Source: a virus. From it: a stretch of DNA of 29,469 nt. Both the position numbers and the translations under genes were made by a program. The stretch spans positions 1 to 29,469 of IMG/VR virus record IMGVR_UViG_3300029915_001481. One strand, written 5' to 3'. Shown piece by piece: positions 1-7,328 of the stretch; the first letter of the stretch is position 1; each line of letters begins with the position of its first letter. The notes below the pieces were generated by a model. The model made no database searches. It was not told the DNA's origin and was given only the letters and a program-made list of their open reading frames with translations.

Positions 1-1216
1 TTTGGAAGGTCGCAAGAATGTTACGGGCAATCTGATCGTAAATGAACTCAAATGAGTCATCTGCCTTATCACCTGCGAATGACAACCAATCAATTTTCTC
101 TGTTGGAGAAATACCCATCAAAGGAGTGCGGAATGAGTTTTGTACACCATTGATACTTGCTTGGAATTCTTGTCTAAATTTTTCGAGTGTTGGAGAATCA
201 ACGTCATCAGAAGTAATTACCAATGCTCCACGAGTAGCACGACCGTTTTGAAAATAAAGACGTTTCCAGGTATCAATACTAATATGGGTAGTAATTGAAG
301 AAATCGCAGTTTCGATTGGTGGTACCGGATAACCATTCTTTTCAACGTCAGTGCATGGATAGAAATCGTGCATAAGCAATTCTTCATGGGTGAAGTATTG
401 TTTTGCGATACCTTCTACTTGTTGACACCAAGCATATTTATCTTCTCTGAGTTTATCCCAGTCAATTTTGATCTTGTCACCGGTAATACGCTCAAGTTCT
501 TTAACAGCTAGAATACGGGTATTAATACCAGCTTGCTCACCATTACGAACGGTTTTGTAAATAGTACCAGAATCGATCGGGCGGAAACGGTTAAATGGAA
601 ATCTACCGTTATCATCTGGATCAGATTCACGGTCATAAATAACTTCTGTACCCATCCAACCAAATGTAAGGGCGTTTTCTACTGAGAGGGCCAAATATTG
701 CCCCAAAGTCATTTTTTGTTGGTTTTCAAGACCTTCCGTATGACCGCAATTCAAGAGAATAGTTTCGAGACGTTTAATACGTTCTGTAACTTTTTCGAAT
801 TGTTCTGTATTTAAAAGTTTGTAGAATTCAGGTTTGATTTTGATCTCAATACCTTTATCGAAACGATCGGCACGTTTCTTTCCAAATTGGCTAATTTGAC
901 CAGCGCGGGTTCTTAAGATAGCGGCAACCAAGTGATCCTGCACTCGGACCATCTTAAGGATGTCGTCTGGAATTTCGTTTCTCTTTGATTTAACTACACC
1001 GGCATATGCATCGTTATAGTTAGGGCTCTCCATGAAAGCAAGGGCTGGAGCCCGTTCAGTAGCTTTACCAAGCGAATCGTCTAAGGCTTTTTGTAATGGT
1101 ACAATTGTAGTGGAGTCTTTTTTGAATTGAGCAAGGGGATCCATGTTCACTTCGTCAGAAAGCTCAAGTGTCATTGGTTTTTTAATTGCCGACTGTTCTT
1201 TATTTTCTTCGCTCAT
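1..1216 (-). CDS. Portal protein, 3' end off the left edge
   Basis: The minus strand is open from an ATG at 1216 through the left edge, giving 405 codons with no stop. The protein starts MSEENKEQSAIKKP and has a hydrophilic N-terminus. A long central part contains FGWMGTEVIYDRESD and RFRPIDSGTIYK. A late segment has GRATRGALVITSDD, then FRTPLMGISPTEKIDWLSF. This layout, with a residue run on a tunnel-like helix and a conserved aromatic/glycine core, is typical of dodecameric phage portal proteins, which form the DNA entry vertex and dock the terminase. It starts 3 bases after the stop of the upstream virion gene, so the two are probably translated together. It shares a transcription unit with the large terminase, as in most tailed phages. 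The call rests on pattern recognition and context; family assignment (HK97-like versus another portal family) is not settled. Confidence 0.75.
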   Translation of the reverse strand, partial: MSEENKEQSAIKKPMTLELSDEVNMDPLAQFKKDSTTIVPLQKALDDSLGKATERAPALAFMESPNYNDAYAGVVKSKRNEIPDDILKMVRVQDHLVAAILRTRAGQISQFGKKRADRFDKGIEIKIKPEFYKLLNTEQFEKVTERIKRLETILLNCGHTEGLENQQKMTLGQYLALSVENALTFGWMGTEVIYDRESDPDDNGRFPFNRFRPIDSGTIYKTVRNGEQAGINTRILAVKELERITGDKIKIDWDKLREDKYAWCQQVEGIAKQYFTHEELLMHDFYPCTDVEKNGYPVPPIETAISSITTHISIDTWKRLYFQNGRATRGALVITSDDVDSPTLEKFRQEFQASINGVQNSFRTPLMGISPTEKIDWLSFAGDKADDSFEFIYDQIARNILATFQ

Positions 1217-1219
1217 AAA

Positions 1220-2020
1220 TTAACCCATCGACGCTAAAAAGACGTTGGCTGTAGAGGCGCTCATATTTGTTACAGAAAGCGCATAGCAAGGTCCGGCCAT
1301 AAAGAATACTGCTGGCTGAGTTATTCCATTGACTTGGAATGGATTCAGAACCATAGCTTCTCCATTGTTATATATCACAGAGATTTGTTGGTCTGTTTCG
1401 AGGTAGATAAATGCAGCGGGTGCATAGAAATTAATTCCAACGTTTCCACTGACTGTAGCTGCCTGAGACATAACGAGAGGAGTAGCTTCAGTAAAAGCAG
1501 AGAAGGAAATGGTTGCATCTCCAGTACCGCTAACTAGAGTGAGCGTTCCAGAGGCATTAGGAGCCGCAGTTCCAGTGGTTACAAGAGTCGTGCCAGAAGC
1601 AATTGTAGAGCTTACGGTGAAATTTTGTCCACCATTGCTGTATACGGCTCCTGCAGTGGCATTTGCAGAGCTTACGGTAAAGGTAAATTGACTAGTGCCA
1701 ATAGAAACAACAGTAGTCCCAACTGGGATTCCGCTGCCCACGATAAGGTTGCCCAAAGCGATCCCGACAGTAGACCCTACTACGGTCATATTAATTGTGC
1801 TATTTAGAGTATTGGTGCCGGAATTAGTAGGAGTGGAAAATGGGTACTGAATGGCATTTCCTACCGTTACGCCAGGAAGTACTTGAATTTGTTGACTATT
1901 CTCCACATTAAATGGAATTCCATTGATCTCCCTCAGCCATTTAAAGTTATTTCTGGATGGGGCAGTAGTTGGAAGTAAGTCAGCGTAACTATTGAGATAA
2001 AATTGTAGATTGGTTTTCAT
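1220..2020 (-). CDS. Beta-rich virion structural protein (decoration or fibre-like)
   Basis: This 266-residue protein is rich in Gly, Ser, Thr and Val. Its middle (about residues 70-175) has two beta modules with the common phage-surface patterns GSGIPVGTTVVSIG and ASGTLTLVSGTGDATI. The C-terminal part (about 185-266) looks like a separate compact beta domain with INFYAPAAFIYLETDQQ and AVFFMAGPCYALSV. The motif FTVSS occurs twice, coded by a near-identical DNA stretch at about 1608-1622 and 1665-1679. A good ribosome binding site, AAGAGGT, precedes the ATG at 2020. It lies between the homing endonuclease and the portal gene. Position and composition suggest a head decoration, neck or fibre protein. 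The exact role is not recognised. Confidence 0.6.
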   Translation of the reverse strand: MKTNLQFYLNSYADLLPTTAPSRNNFKWLREINGIPFNVENSQQIQVLPGVTVGNAIQYPFSTPTNSGTNTLNSTINMTVVGSTVGIALGNLIVGSGIPVGTTVVSIGTSQFTFTVSSANATAGAVYSNGGQNFTVSSTIASGTTLVTTGTAAPNASGTLTLVSGTGDATISFSAFTEATPLVMSQAATVSGNVGINFYAPAAFIYLETDQQISVIYNNGEAMVLNPFQVNGITQPAVFFMAGPCYALSVTNMSASTANVFLASMG

Positions 2021-2048
2021 TAGATAGACCTCTTAGTAGTTAAGATTG

Positions 2049-2198
2049 CTATAAAATATAGGAAAAGGTAAATTTTCTAAATTTTTTCCGCTCACCTCTA
2101 AGAACCCGATGTATGGCCTCATCTTTTGTTCCGAAATGTTTGGCCGCTTCCCGTATGGATTCCCATTCTTGGCCAGTCTCGTTGCACTTTATAGGTCT
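2049..2198 (-). pseudogene. Out-of-frame second NUMOD1-like DNA-binding repeat of the GIY-YIG endonuclease
   Basis: In the -1 frame relative to the endonuclease, 49 codons follow directly after a run of eight A (minus strand) and end at a TAG (2051-2049). They read RPIKCNETGQEWESIREAAK and continue through HFGTKDEAIHRVLRGERKK to FTFSYIL. This closely repeats residues 120-166 of the in-frame protein (PIRCNETGQIWES, AAYFGVKSQSIYRILRG, FSYI). The zero frame stops at TAA only three codons after the A run. Either one A has been lost (mutation or sequencing), or ribosomes slip back on A AAA AAA at 2204-2198. There is no start codon of its own in a sensible place, so it is best read as the detached tail of the upstream gene. 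Confidence 0.75.
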
Positions 2199-2800
2199 TT
2201 TTTTTGTTCATTTATTTTTTCATATAATCCCGTAAGATCATAACTGTCCAAAGATCTTATTTTTCTCGTTCTAACAATTTTATTTTTCGAACGACTTGGA
2301 TTGATGTATGAAAAACTTAATCCCCTAAACGTATCGCGAATACCCCTTAAAATTCTATAAATAGATTGAGATTTTACTCCAAAATAAGCTGCGCATTCTT
2401 TTGTCGATTCCCATATTTGTCCCGTTTCGTTACATCTAATTGGCTTTTTGTGTTTTTGGGCACGAGACTCAATGCTTTCTTTATTAAATTTTGCACAATC
2501 CCCGCCAGAAGTTAGGTTGTATCCGTTTGGAGCTACCGTATTGAGTAAAATTATCAACTTACTCTCTTCTTTATTTAAAATGTCTTTTAATTCGCTCTTA
2601 TTCTCAGATCTCGCAGAGAAAAGTGTTTCTATCGTAAAATTACTTCTCCCATATGTGTTTATAGCGCTCAATAGATACTTGCAATGACTATGTTTTGCGC
2701 AATGAGAATTAAATCTAACGTGGAGAGGCTGTGTCGTTTGACCCACATACATTTTGCCGTTGATTTTATTGGTAATTTTATAAATACATCCGCCAATCAT
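2189..2800 (-). CDS. GIY-YIG homing endonuclease (in-frame part)
   Basis: 203 residues. The nuclease domain occupies about residues 1-100: IYKI (6-9) and YVGQT (18-22) stand for the GIY and YIG strands, Arg29 and a glutamate near 78-79 are the expected catalytic residues, and GYNLT follows at 93-97. A NUMOD1-like helix-turn-helix repeat spans about 119-166 (CNETGQIWES, then FGVKSQSIYRILRG). Such enzymes cut a DNA site lacking their own gene and spread by repair. The gene is free-standing between the terminase and a virion gene, 15 bases after the terminase stop. A second copy of the DNA-binding repeat lies just past its stop in the -1 frame, so the natural product may be about 250 residues. 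Only a weak ribosome binding site is present. The nuclease assignment is firm; the state of the C-terminus is open. Confidence 0.85.
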   Translation of the reverse strand: MIGGCIYKITNKINGKMYVGQTTQPLHVRFNSHCAKHSHCKYLLSAINTYGRSNFTIETLFSARSENKSELKDILNKEESKLIILLNTVAPNGYNLTSGGDCAKFNKESIESRAQKHKKPIRCNETGQIWESTKECAAYFGVKSQSIYRILRGIRDTFRGLSFSYINPSRSKNKIVRTRKIRSLDSYDLTGLYEKINEQKKDL

Positions 2801-2809
2801 ACTCTTAAG

Positions 2810-2818
2810 ATTGTATCA
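2810..2818 (-). promoter_or_regulatory. Candidate extended -10 promoter for the GIY-YIG gene
   Basis: On the minus strand the bases read TGATACAAT, an extended -10 (TGn plus TACAAT). The TGA at its start is the stop codon of the terminase gene. Seven bases past the hexamer gives a transcription start near 2803, only about 3 bases before the ATG at 2800. No good -35 is seen 17 bases upstream. The match is short and this is AT-rich DNA, so it remains a candidate. Confidence 0.35.
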
Positions 2819-4684
2819 GAAATTAAAGTGAAAACTACCTCTTTTTCCGGTACCACCCTTTTTAGTGGATTTCCCTAGAGCCTTATCTAGAGCAGTTTGC
2901 ATAATTTCATGTTGTTCAGGAGTATATTTTTGATCATCTGGAATCTGACTGGGTGCATTTGGATCCATTGAAGTAATGTTTGGACGTTGAGTACCGGCTA
3001 ATGGAAATATGTTTTGGCCTAAATATCGAAGGGAGTCACATATATCGGCAACACCGGCATCATTATCCGGGGTAGTCGTTACATGGCCTTGACCATCAAG
3101 TAAGAATCTGTGCTTCATAATAGCAGTTCTTACTTTCTTGGTGTTTTCTATCTCTAGGACTTTAAGCATTCTGTGACCGTCAGCAGTAATGATTTTACCG
3201 CGAACTGCACCGATACCGCCTTGAACGTCCTTAACGAATTTTGGACAAGGCATACCGTTTCTTACAAAAGATTTAATGTTTCCTGGTGCGTTGGTATCGC
3301 AATACCACTTCCTTGGACCAAATCTGTCTTTAAAATTAATGGCTACTTTGAGTAAGTCTTGAATCTCTAATCCTGGACTTGAGAAACAGTCAATAATCCA
3401 TACTTCACCATTCGGCACTTTAACAGCAACCAAGATAACGGCATCGTGCTCAAAACCCCAATCCACTGCACAGTAAATTGGTAGATCCAATTGTTTAATA
3501 ATGGAGTAAATGTTCTGTTCAGTAATTTTTGGTGGAGGAGCACTACCTATGAGAGTTTCAAAAGCTTGATTTACGGTAATGAGATTTCCGCCATTACTTC
3601 GATCGATATATCTTGGGTACACCAATCCAGCAGTACCGGGCTTCCAGCACATTAACTCAGCCTCTGCAACGTCAACGTCATTCTCGGCGAACTTATTGAT
3701 GATGGAAATAATAGGTTTATAAAAACCATCTGTTGCTGAAGCAGGTTTTTCAGTTAATCGTGTTCTGCATACAGGGAGAAGCTTGCACCCAACACATCCA
3801 GCATATGCATTTGGGATCATGTCGTATTTAGCTTTTTCTACATCAGAAAGAGCATTAAATTCATCGCCAGTAAGTCTTACTAGCGGAAGGTTCTTACCAA
3901 CGAACATGTCCTGTCTTGGAAGTTCTGGTTTGTGCCTTGAAGGTGGACATGCTTCAGTAACGTCCAGAATATTCCATGAAAGAACCTTATAGTTCATATC
4001 AGCGGCTTTATTTAGGGCGTCTTGCATGTTACCGAAAGCGTACTTACGAGTACTTAAATAAACCTTAACCCCATAAAACCCACGACTGAAACCGGTAATG
4101 TTTTTACCTTGTTTGATGGCTGCAGGATCGGCCAAATCCAACTCATCCAGGAACAAAAAGTTAGCGTGCAAAGAATTCATACCTTTAGGGGTACAAATTA
4201 AAATTTTAATGAAGGGACCTTTTCCTTCCGGGGTCTTATATTTAATAGTCCGTTTATTTTGGGTCATGTTTACCCAGCCACGAGATTCTAATAAGGGCTG
4301 AATTTTGGTGATAAAATCGTTAATGTAACCGATAGCAACGGCTGACTGCTCTTCGGTTGCGGCAGCATGAGCTACAGTTCTTTGGAAATGGAGCATAATG
4401 AGAAGCTCCAATATCGCAACAGAAACGGTTTTCATACCTTCTCGACAACTCATCAAAATGTAACCTGGAGTTATATCTCCTGAGTTATTTTTAGCGCCAT
4501 TGTAGATTTGCCACACGGCATCGAGAGGAGAGCTTGTGCTATCTGGATCTGTAATTTCAAGTGGAAGCTCTAGATCTAAAAAGGCCCGAGCCCAGTCCTT
4601 AACGTCACTAGCAGAAGAAAGAGGCTCGAACATTAAGTCCGCCATCTCCTTCTTCTGCTCATCTGTTAAAGCTTTGAAATCCAT
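2816..4684 (-). CDS. terL: Terminase large subunit (DNA-packaging ATPase/nuclease)
   Basis: 622 residues. The N-terminal ATPase has a divergent Walker A, SCREGMKT (79-86), where Met replaces the glycine before the lysine, and a clear Walker B, FLFLDEL (176-182). The RNase H-like nuclease domain shows AVDWGFEHDA with Asp408, CDTNAP with Asp463 and ADICDSL with Asp547/Asp550, the expected acidic cluster. Between the two domains lies a Cys-rich insertion: Cys246, then Cys297, Cys300 and Cys306 in CVGCKLLPVC, which could bind zinc or an iron-sulfur cluster. The enzyme pumps DNA through the portal and cuts it at headful or site. It starts 4 bases after the chaperonin stop in the same transcription unit. 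A likely small-subunit partner is far away on the other strand (12076). Confidence 0.9.
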   Translation of the reverse strand: MDFKALTDEQKKEMADLMFEPLSSASDVKDWARAFLDLELPLEITDPDSTSSPLDAVWQIYNGAKNNSGDITPGYILMSCREGMKTVSVAILELLIMLHFQRTVAHAAATEEQSAVAIGYINDFITKIQPLLESRGWVNMTQNKRTIKYKTPEGKGPFIKILICTPKGMNSLHANFLFLDELDLADPAAIKQGKNITGFSRGFYGVKVYLSTRKYAFGNMQDALNKAADMNYKVLSWNILDVTEACPPSRHKPELPRQDMFVGKNLPLVRLTGDEFNALSDVEKAKYDMIPNAYAGCVGCKLLPVCRTRLTEKPASATDGFYKPIISIINKFAENDVDVAEAELMCWKPGTAGLVYPRYIDRSNGGNLITVNQAFETLIGSAPPPKITEQNIYSIIKQLDLPIYCAVDWGFEHDAVILVAVKVPNGEVWIIDCFSSPGLEIQDLLKVAINFKDRFGPRKWYCDTNAPGNIKSFVRNGMPCPKFVKDVQGGIGAVRGKIITADGHRMLKVLEIENTKKVRTAIMKHRFLLDGQGHVTTTPDNDAGVADICDSLRYLGQNIFPLAGTQRPNITSMDPNAPSQIPDDQKYTPEQHEIMQTALDKALGKSTKKGGTGKRGSFHFNF

Positions 4685-4688
4685 ATTA

Positions 4689-6479
4689 TTAAGCGCCCTG
4701 TCTAGCTCTATTTAAAGCAGGGTTCTGGTAAGCATCTGGATTAGCACTTACTTTGCGCCATTCTTCATCAAGAGAAGCTTCTTTACGCTCGAAATCAGAG
4801 TCACGAGGGTGAACTACGATACCACCAAGAGTTCCAAGAACACCTGCAATTTCAACTGAGTTACGTAGAGCTTCGCTTACAGCCTTACAAGCATCAAATA
4901 ATCCCAACTCTTCGGGTTTTCCGAATACTTGATTTTCGATATCGTAAACATCTTCTGGATTACTGACTAAATGACCAAGTACTTCTCCTGCCTGCTCTTC
5001 GTTGTAACCGGCATTTTCAAGGAGTCGGTTTACAACACTGATAAAAGATGGCATTAGAATTTCTAGAGCTGGATCGTTTTTTGGTAATTCGTTAGATAAT
5101 TTAAGAGCCATATTAAGAATTACTCGTCCACCACCCGGAAGAATTCCGTTAGTTAAACTACTACGAATAGAGCACACTGCATCCTCTGCTCGGTCGCATC
5201 TTTCTTTGATATCTCCAGGAGAAGATCCAACCACCGTAAGTTTTGCGATACCTGAAGTGATTTTTGCAATACGTTCTTCTAACCAACCAGATTCAGCTTT
5301 TGATTCGGCTCTCTTAAGTTGGGTTGTCAATTCTTCTGCGCGGCATTCGATATTTATTTCATCTGGAGTACCACTCAATGTACTTCTGAAACGTGTGGCC
5401 TCAAAGCTTTCCATTCCGCTTCCTAAATCTTCAACAGTAGCGTCATTAATTTGGTTTTTCATGCCAAATACTCTTGCTCCTGTAAAGGCAGCCAAATCGA
5501 CTAACCAATGACTTTGTGCGTTCATGAATTGAGCCATTGGAGCTTTCATTGGAAGAACTCGGAGAGTGCCAGTTTGCTCAAAGTTAAATGCGAGCGTAGA
5601 AATAACTGTCTCTGAAAATCCATTTGCAACCAATACAAGATTTTTAAGATCTTTATTTTTAGCAGGGTCTTCTTGGATACGTGCCTCAATAGCATTAAGA
5701 AGAGGGCTTAATGGCAATAGGTCTTGAATTGCTCCATCAAAAATGATGAATTTAGGATTCTCTAAATAAGCTCGTTGATTTCCTTGATCGTTGATAAAAC
5801 TTGTGAAGTATTTACCAGAACTTTCCTCTAGGCCAATTGGGATTGGGTATCCTTCAATTCGTTCAACTTTGTATCCGCTTGGACCAGGAAGCTCACGAAT
5901 AGTAACATGGCTGCTTTCGCCAAAACCTACTTCTTCGAAACATTTAAGAACTGCTTCAGCAAGAGCCTTTTCTCCGTTGGCGCTGATGGTAGCAACGCTT
6001 AAAAGCAAGTCCTTAGATTCTTGGGTTACTTTAATACTTTGGGACTTAATATAAGGAAGAAGTACGTCTTCCATTACTTTCTTGATACGACGAACAGTTT
6101 TTTGAGGACTTTCTTTTGGATTATTTTCACAAAAAGCAAAAATATTCTTAATAATTTCATTGGCTAAAACCGCAGTGGTCGTTGTGCCATCCCCAGCTTC
6201 GGTGGCCGTCCTAAGAGAACACGATCGAGCAACTTCAATGATACTATGCTTGTAGGCATTCTGATGAGCCATTGATTGAAATACCGAGATACCATCCTTA
6301 GAGATACGGTCTGAGATGTCCTGATGATCAGACTCCAATAAGCAGACTTTACCTCCGGGACCAAGTGTCGCGCCGACAAGAAGGCTGATATCATTCATGG
6401 TTTCTAATACGATTGCCTTAATTCTGTCCTTATCGGCCAAATATAATTTAGGTGCTGTTTTTGCTTTACGATATGCCAT
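4689..6479 (-). CDS. groEL: GroEL-like group I chaperonin
   Basis: 596 residues; bacterial GroEL is about 548. Conserved ATP-site elements are visible: LGPGGK (39-44), KDGIS (61-65), GDGTTTT (96-102) containing the catalytic Asp, GGG (449-451), and RAEDAV with Asp433, matching Asp398 of E. coli GroEL. The apical and intermediate domains are divergent. The C-terminus ends in a charged tail (EEWRKVSANPDAYQ) instead of Gly-Gly-Met repeats. It should assemble as a ring that folds proteins using ATP. Phage-coded GroELs are known from some giant phages such as phiEL. It is the first gene of the left-arm unit, just before the terminase, so it may serve virion or terminase folding. The ribosome site AGGAG sits 5 bases before the ATG. 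A possible GroES-like partner is at 10198. Confidence 0.92.
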   Translation of the reverse strand: MAYRKAKTAPKLYLADKDRIKAIVLETMNDISLLVGATLGPGGKVCLLESDHQDISDRISKDGISVFQSMAHQNAYKHSIIEVARSCSLRTATEAGDGTTTTAVLANEIIKNIFAFCENNPKESPQKTVRRIKKVMEDVLLPYIKSQSIKVTQESKDLLLSVATISANGEKALAEAVLKCFEEVGFGESSHVTIRELPGPSGYKVERIEGYPIPIGLEESSGKYFTSFINDQGNQRAYLENPKFIIFDGAIQDLLPLSPLLNAIEARIQEDPAKNKDLKNLVLVANGFSETVISTLAFNFEQTGTLRVLPMKAPMAQFMNAQSHWLVDLAAFTGARVFGMKNQINDATVEDLGSGMESFEATRFRSTLSGTPDEINIECRAEELTTQLKRAESKAESGWLEERIAKITSGIAKLTVVGSSPGDIKERCDRAEDAVCSIRSSLTNGILPGGGRVILNMALKLSNELPKNDPALEILMPSFISVVNRLLENAGYNEEQAGEVLGHLVSNPEDVYDIENQVFGKPEELGLFDACKAVSEALRNSVEIAGVLGTLGGIVVHPRDSDFERKEASLDEEWRKVSANPDAYQNPALNRARQGA

Positions 6480-6503
6480 TTAATCTCCTTTTAAAACTTA
6501 TAC

Positions 6504-6515
6504 TGATTATATCAT
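6504..6515 (-). promoter_or_regulatory. Extended -10 promoter of the chaperonin/packaging unit
   Basis: The minus strand reads ATGATATAATCA, containing an extended -10, TGnTATAAT (TATAAT at 6511-6506). A start about seven bases on gives a leader near 20 bases that ends in AGGAG and the ATG at 6479. The -35 region is poor, as expected for extended -10 promoters. The same 12 bases occur on the plus strand at 22095-22106 before another transcription unit. Confidence 0.6.
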
Positions 6516-6520
6516 ATCTA

Positions 6521-6549
6521 TTGACCTATTCTATAAAACTACATACAAT
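6521..6549 (+). promoter_or_regulatory. Sigma70-type promoter for the rightward HNH/helicase unit
   Basis: TTGACC at 6521-6526 and TACAAT at 6544-6549 are separated by exactly 17 bases, a near-consensus housekeeping promoter. Transcription would begin near 6556 and leave a leader of about 60 bases holding the hairpin at 6569-6601. Its -35 lies within 10 bases of the oppositely directed chaperonin -10, so the two promoters compete for the same face of DNA. Confidence 0.6.
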
Positions 6550-6568
6550 ATTATTATAGGGCGGTAAG

Positions 6569-6601
6569 TCACTGTTTCATCACACATGAAAAAATTAGTG
6601 A
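6569..6601 (+). other. Leader hairpin ahead of the first HNH gene
   Basis: TTTCAT (6575-6580) pairs with ATGAAA (6586-6591) around the 5-base loop CACAC, and outer arms TCACT (6569-6573) and AGTGA (6597-6601) can also pair. It is not followed by a T run, so it is not a simple terminator. It could shape translation or stability of the HNH/helicase transcript. Confidence 0.4.
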
Positions 6602-6617
6602 TGCAATCTTGATATAT

Positions 6618-7328
6618 ATGAGAAAGACATTAGATTTGACAGGCGTTAAATTTGGAAAATTAATAGCCATAAGTTCCTTGGAGAAACGCGATAAAGATAA
6701 TAGAATGTTATGGGTATGCAAGTGTGATTGTGGAAACACAAAAATAGTTAAATCAAATCCATTTAGCCAAGGGCTAATAAGAAGTTGTGGGAAAAGTGAA
6801 TGTAGGCCAAATTTTGTGGATTTTGTGGGTAAGAAGTATGGAAAATTAATAGTAGAGTCTTTCTATGGGGTAAACAAAAGAGGAAGTAGATATTGGAATT
6901 GCAAATGTAATTGCGAAAAAAAATGCATAGTAAGTTCATATAAACTCAAAAAGGTAAAAAATATTGGTTGTAGCAAGGAATGTAGCCATCTTTTGCCAAA
7001 CAATCAGTCCATAATAAATAGGGCTTACGAAGGTCATTTACATGCCGCAACTCTTAGAAATATAAAATCTCATTTGACTTTAGAACAGTATGTAGAAGTG
7101 GCAAAAATGCCATGTTCTTATTGTAAAGGGTTTTCCATTCGTAAGAATAGAAACGATCCAACAAAAACGATGCCACTCAATTCTGTAGACAGAAAAGACA
7201 ACGAAAATTATTATAAAACATTAAATATTCAAAGTTGTTGTTTTGTTTGTCAATCAATGAAATCGAACATGTCCAATGAGGAATTCTTGCAGCATATAAA
7301 TAAAATAAATAAAGCATTAAAATTATGA
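6618..7328 (+). CDS. HNH homing endonuclease with two zinc-ribbon DNA-binding repeats
   Basis: 236 residues from the ATG at 6618; an upstream TTG at 6609 is in frame but less likely. Two copies of a phage-endonuclease DNA-binding module occur: LTGVKFGKL with WVCKCDCGN (7-40), and VGKKYGKL with WNCKCNC (70-99). The C-terminal treble-clef HNH nuclease has CSYC (166-169), NSVDRKD (188-194) and CCFVC (207-211). These enzymes make site-specific cuts that drive spread of their own gene. No ribosome binding site precedes it. Its stop overlaps the helicase start by 4 bases (ATGA), so the endonuclease appears inserted directly upstream of the helicase and coupled to it. Codon and base use is more AT-rich than the helicase, fitting a mobile gene. 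Confidence 0.85.
   Translation: MRKTLDLTGVKFGKLIAISSLEKRDKDNRMLWVCKCDCGNTKIVKSNPFSQGLIRSCGKSECRPNFVDFVGKKYGKLIVESFYGVNKRGSRYWNCKCNCEKKCIVSSYKLKKVKNIGCSKECSHLLPNNQSIINRAYEGHLHAATLRNIKSHLTLEQYVEVAKMPCSYCKGFSIRKNRNDPTKTMPLNSVDRKDNENYYKTLNIQSCCFVCQSMKSNMSNEEFLQHINKINKALKL

Noticed and set aside
1504-1700. Short DNA repeats in the virion gene as a mobile or CRISPR-like repeat
   Set aside because: Only two copies of about 15 bases are present and they encode the FTVSS beta motif, so they reflect protein repetition.
6609-6617. TTG at 6609 as start of the first HNH gene
   Set aside because: An ATG three codons later starts the conserved module more naturally and neither has a ribosome site.
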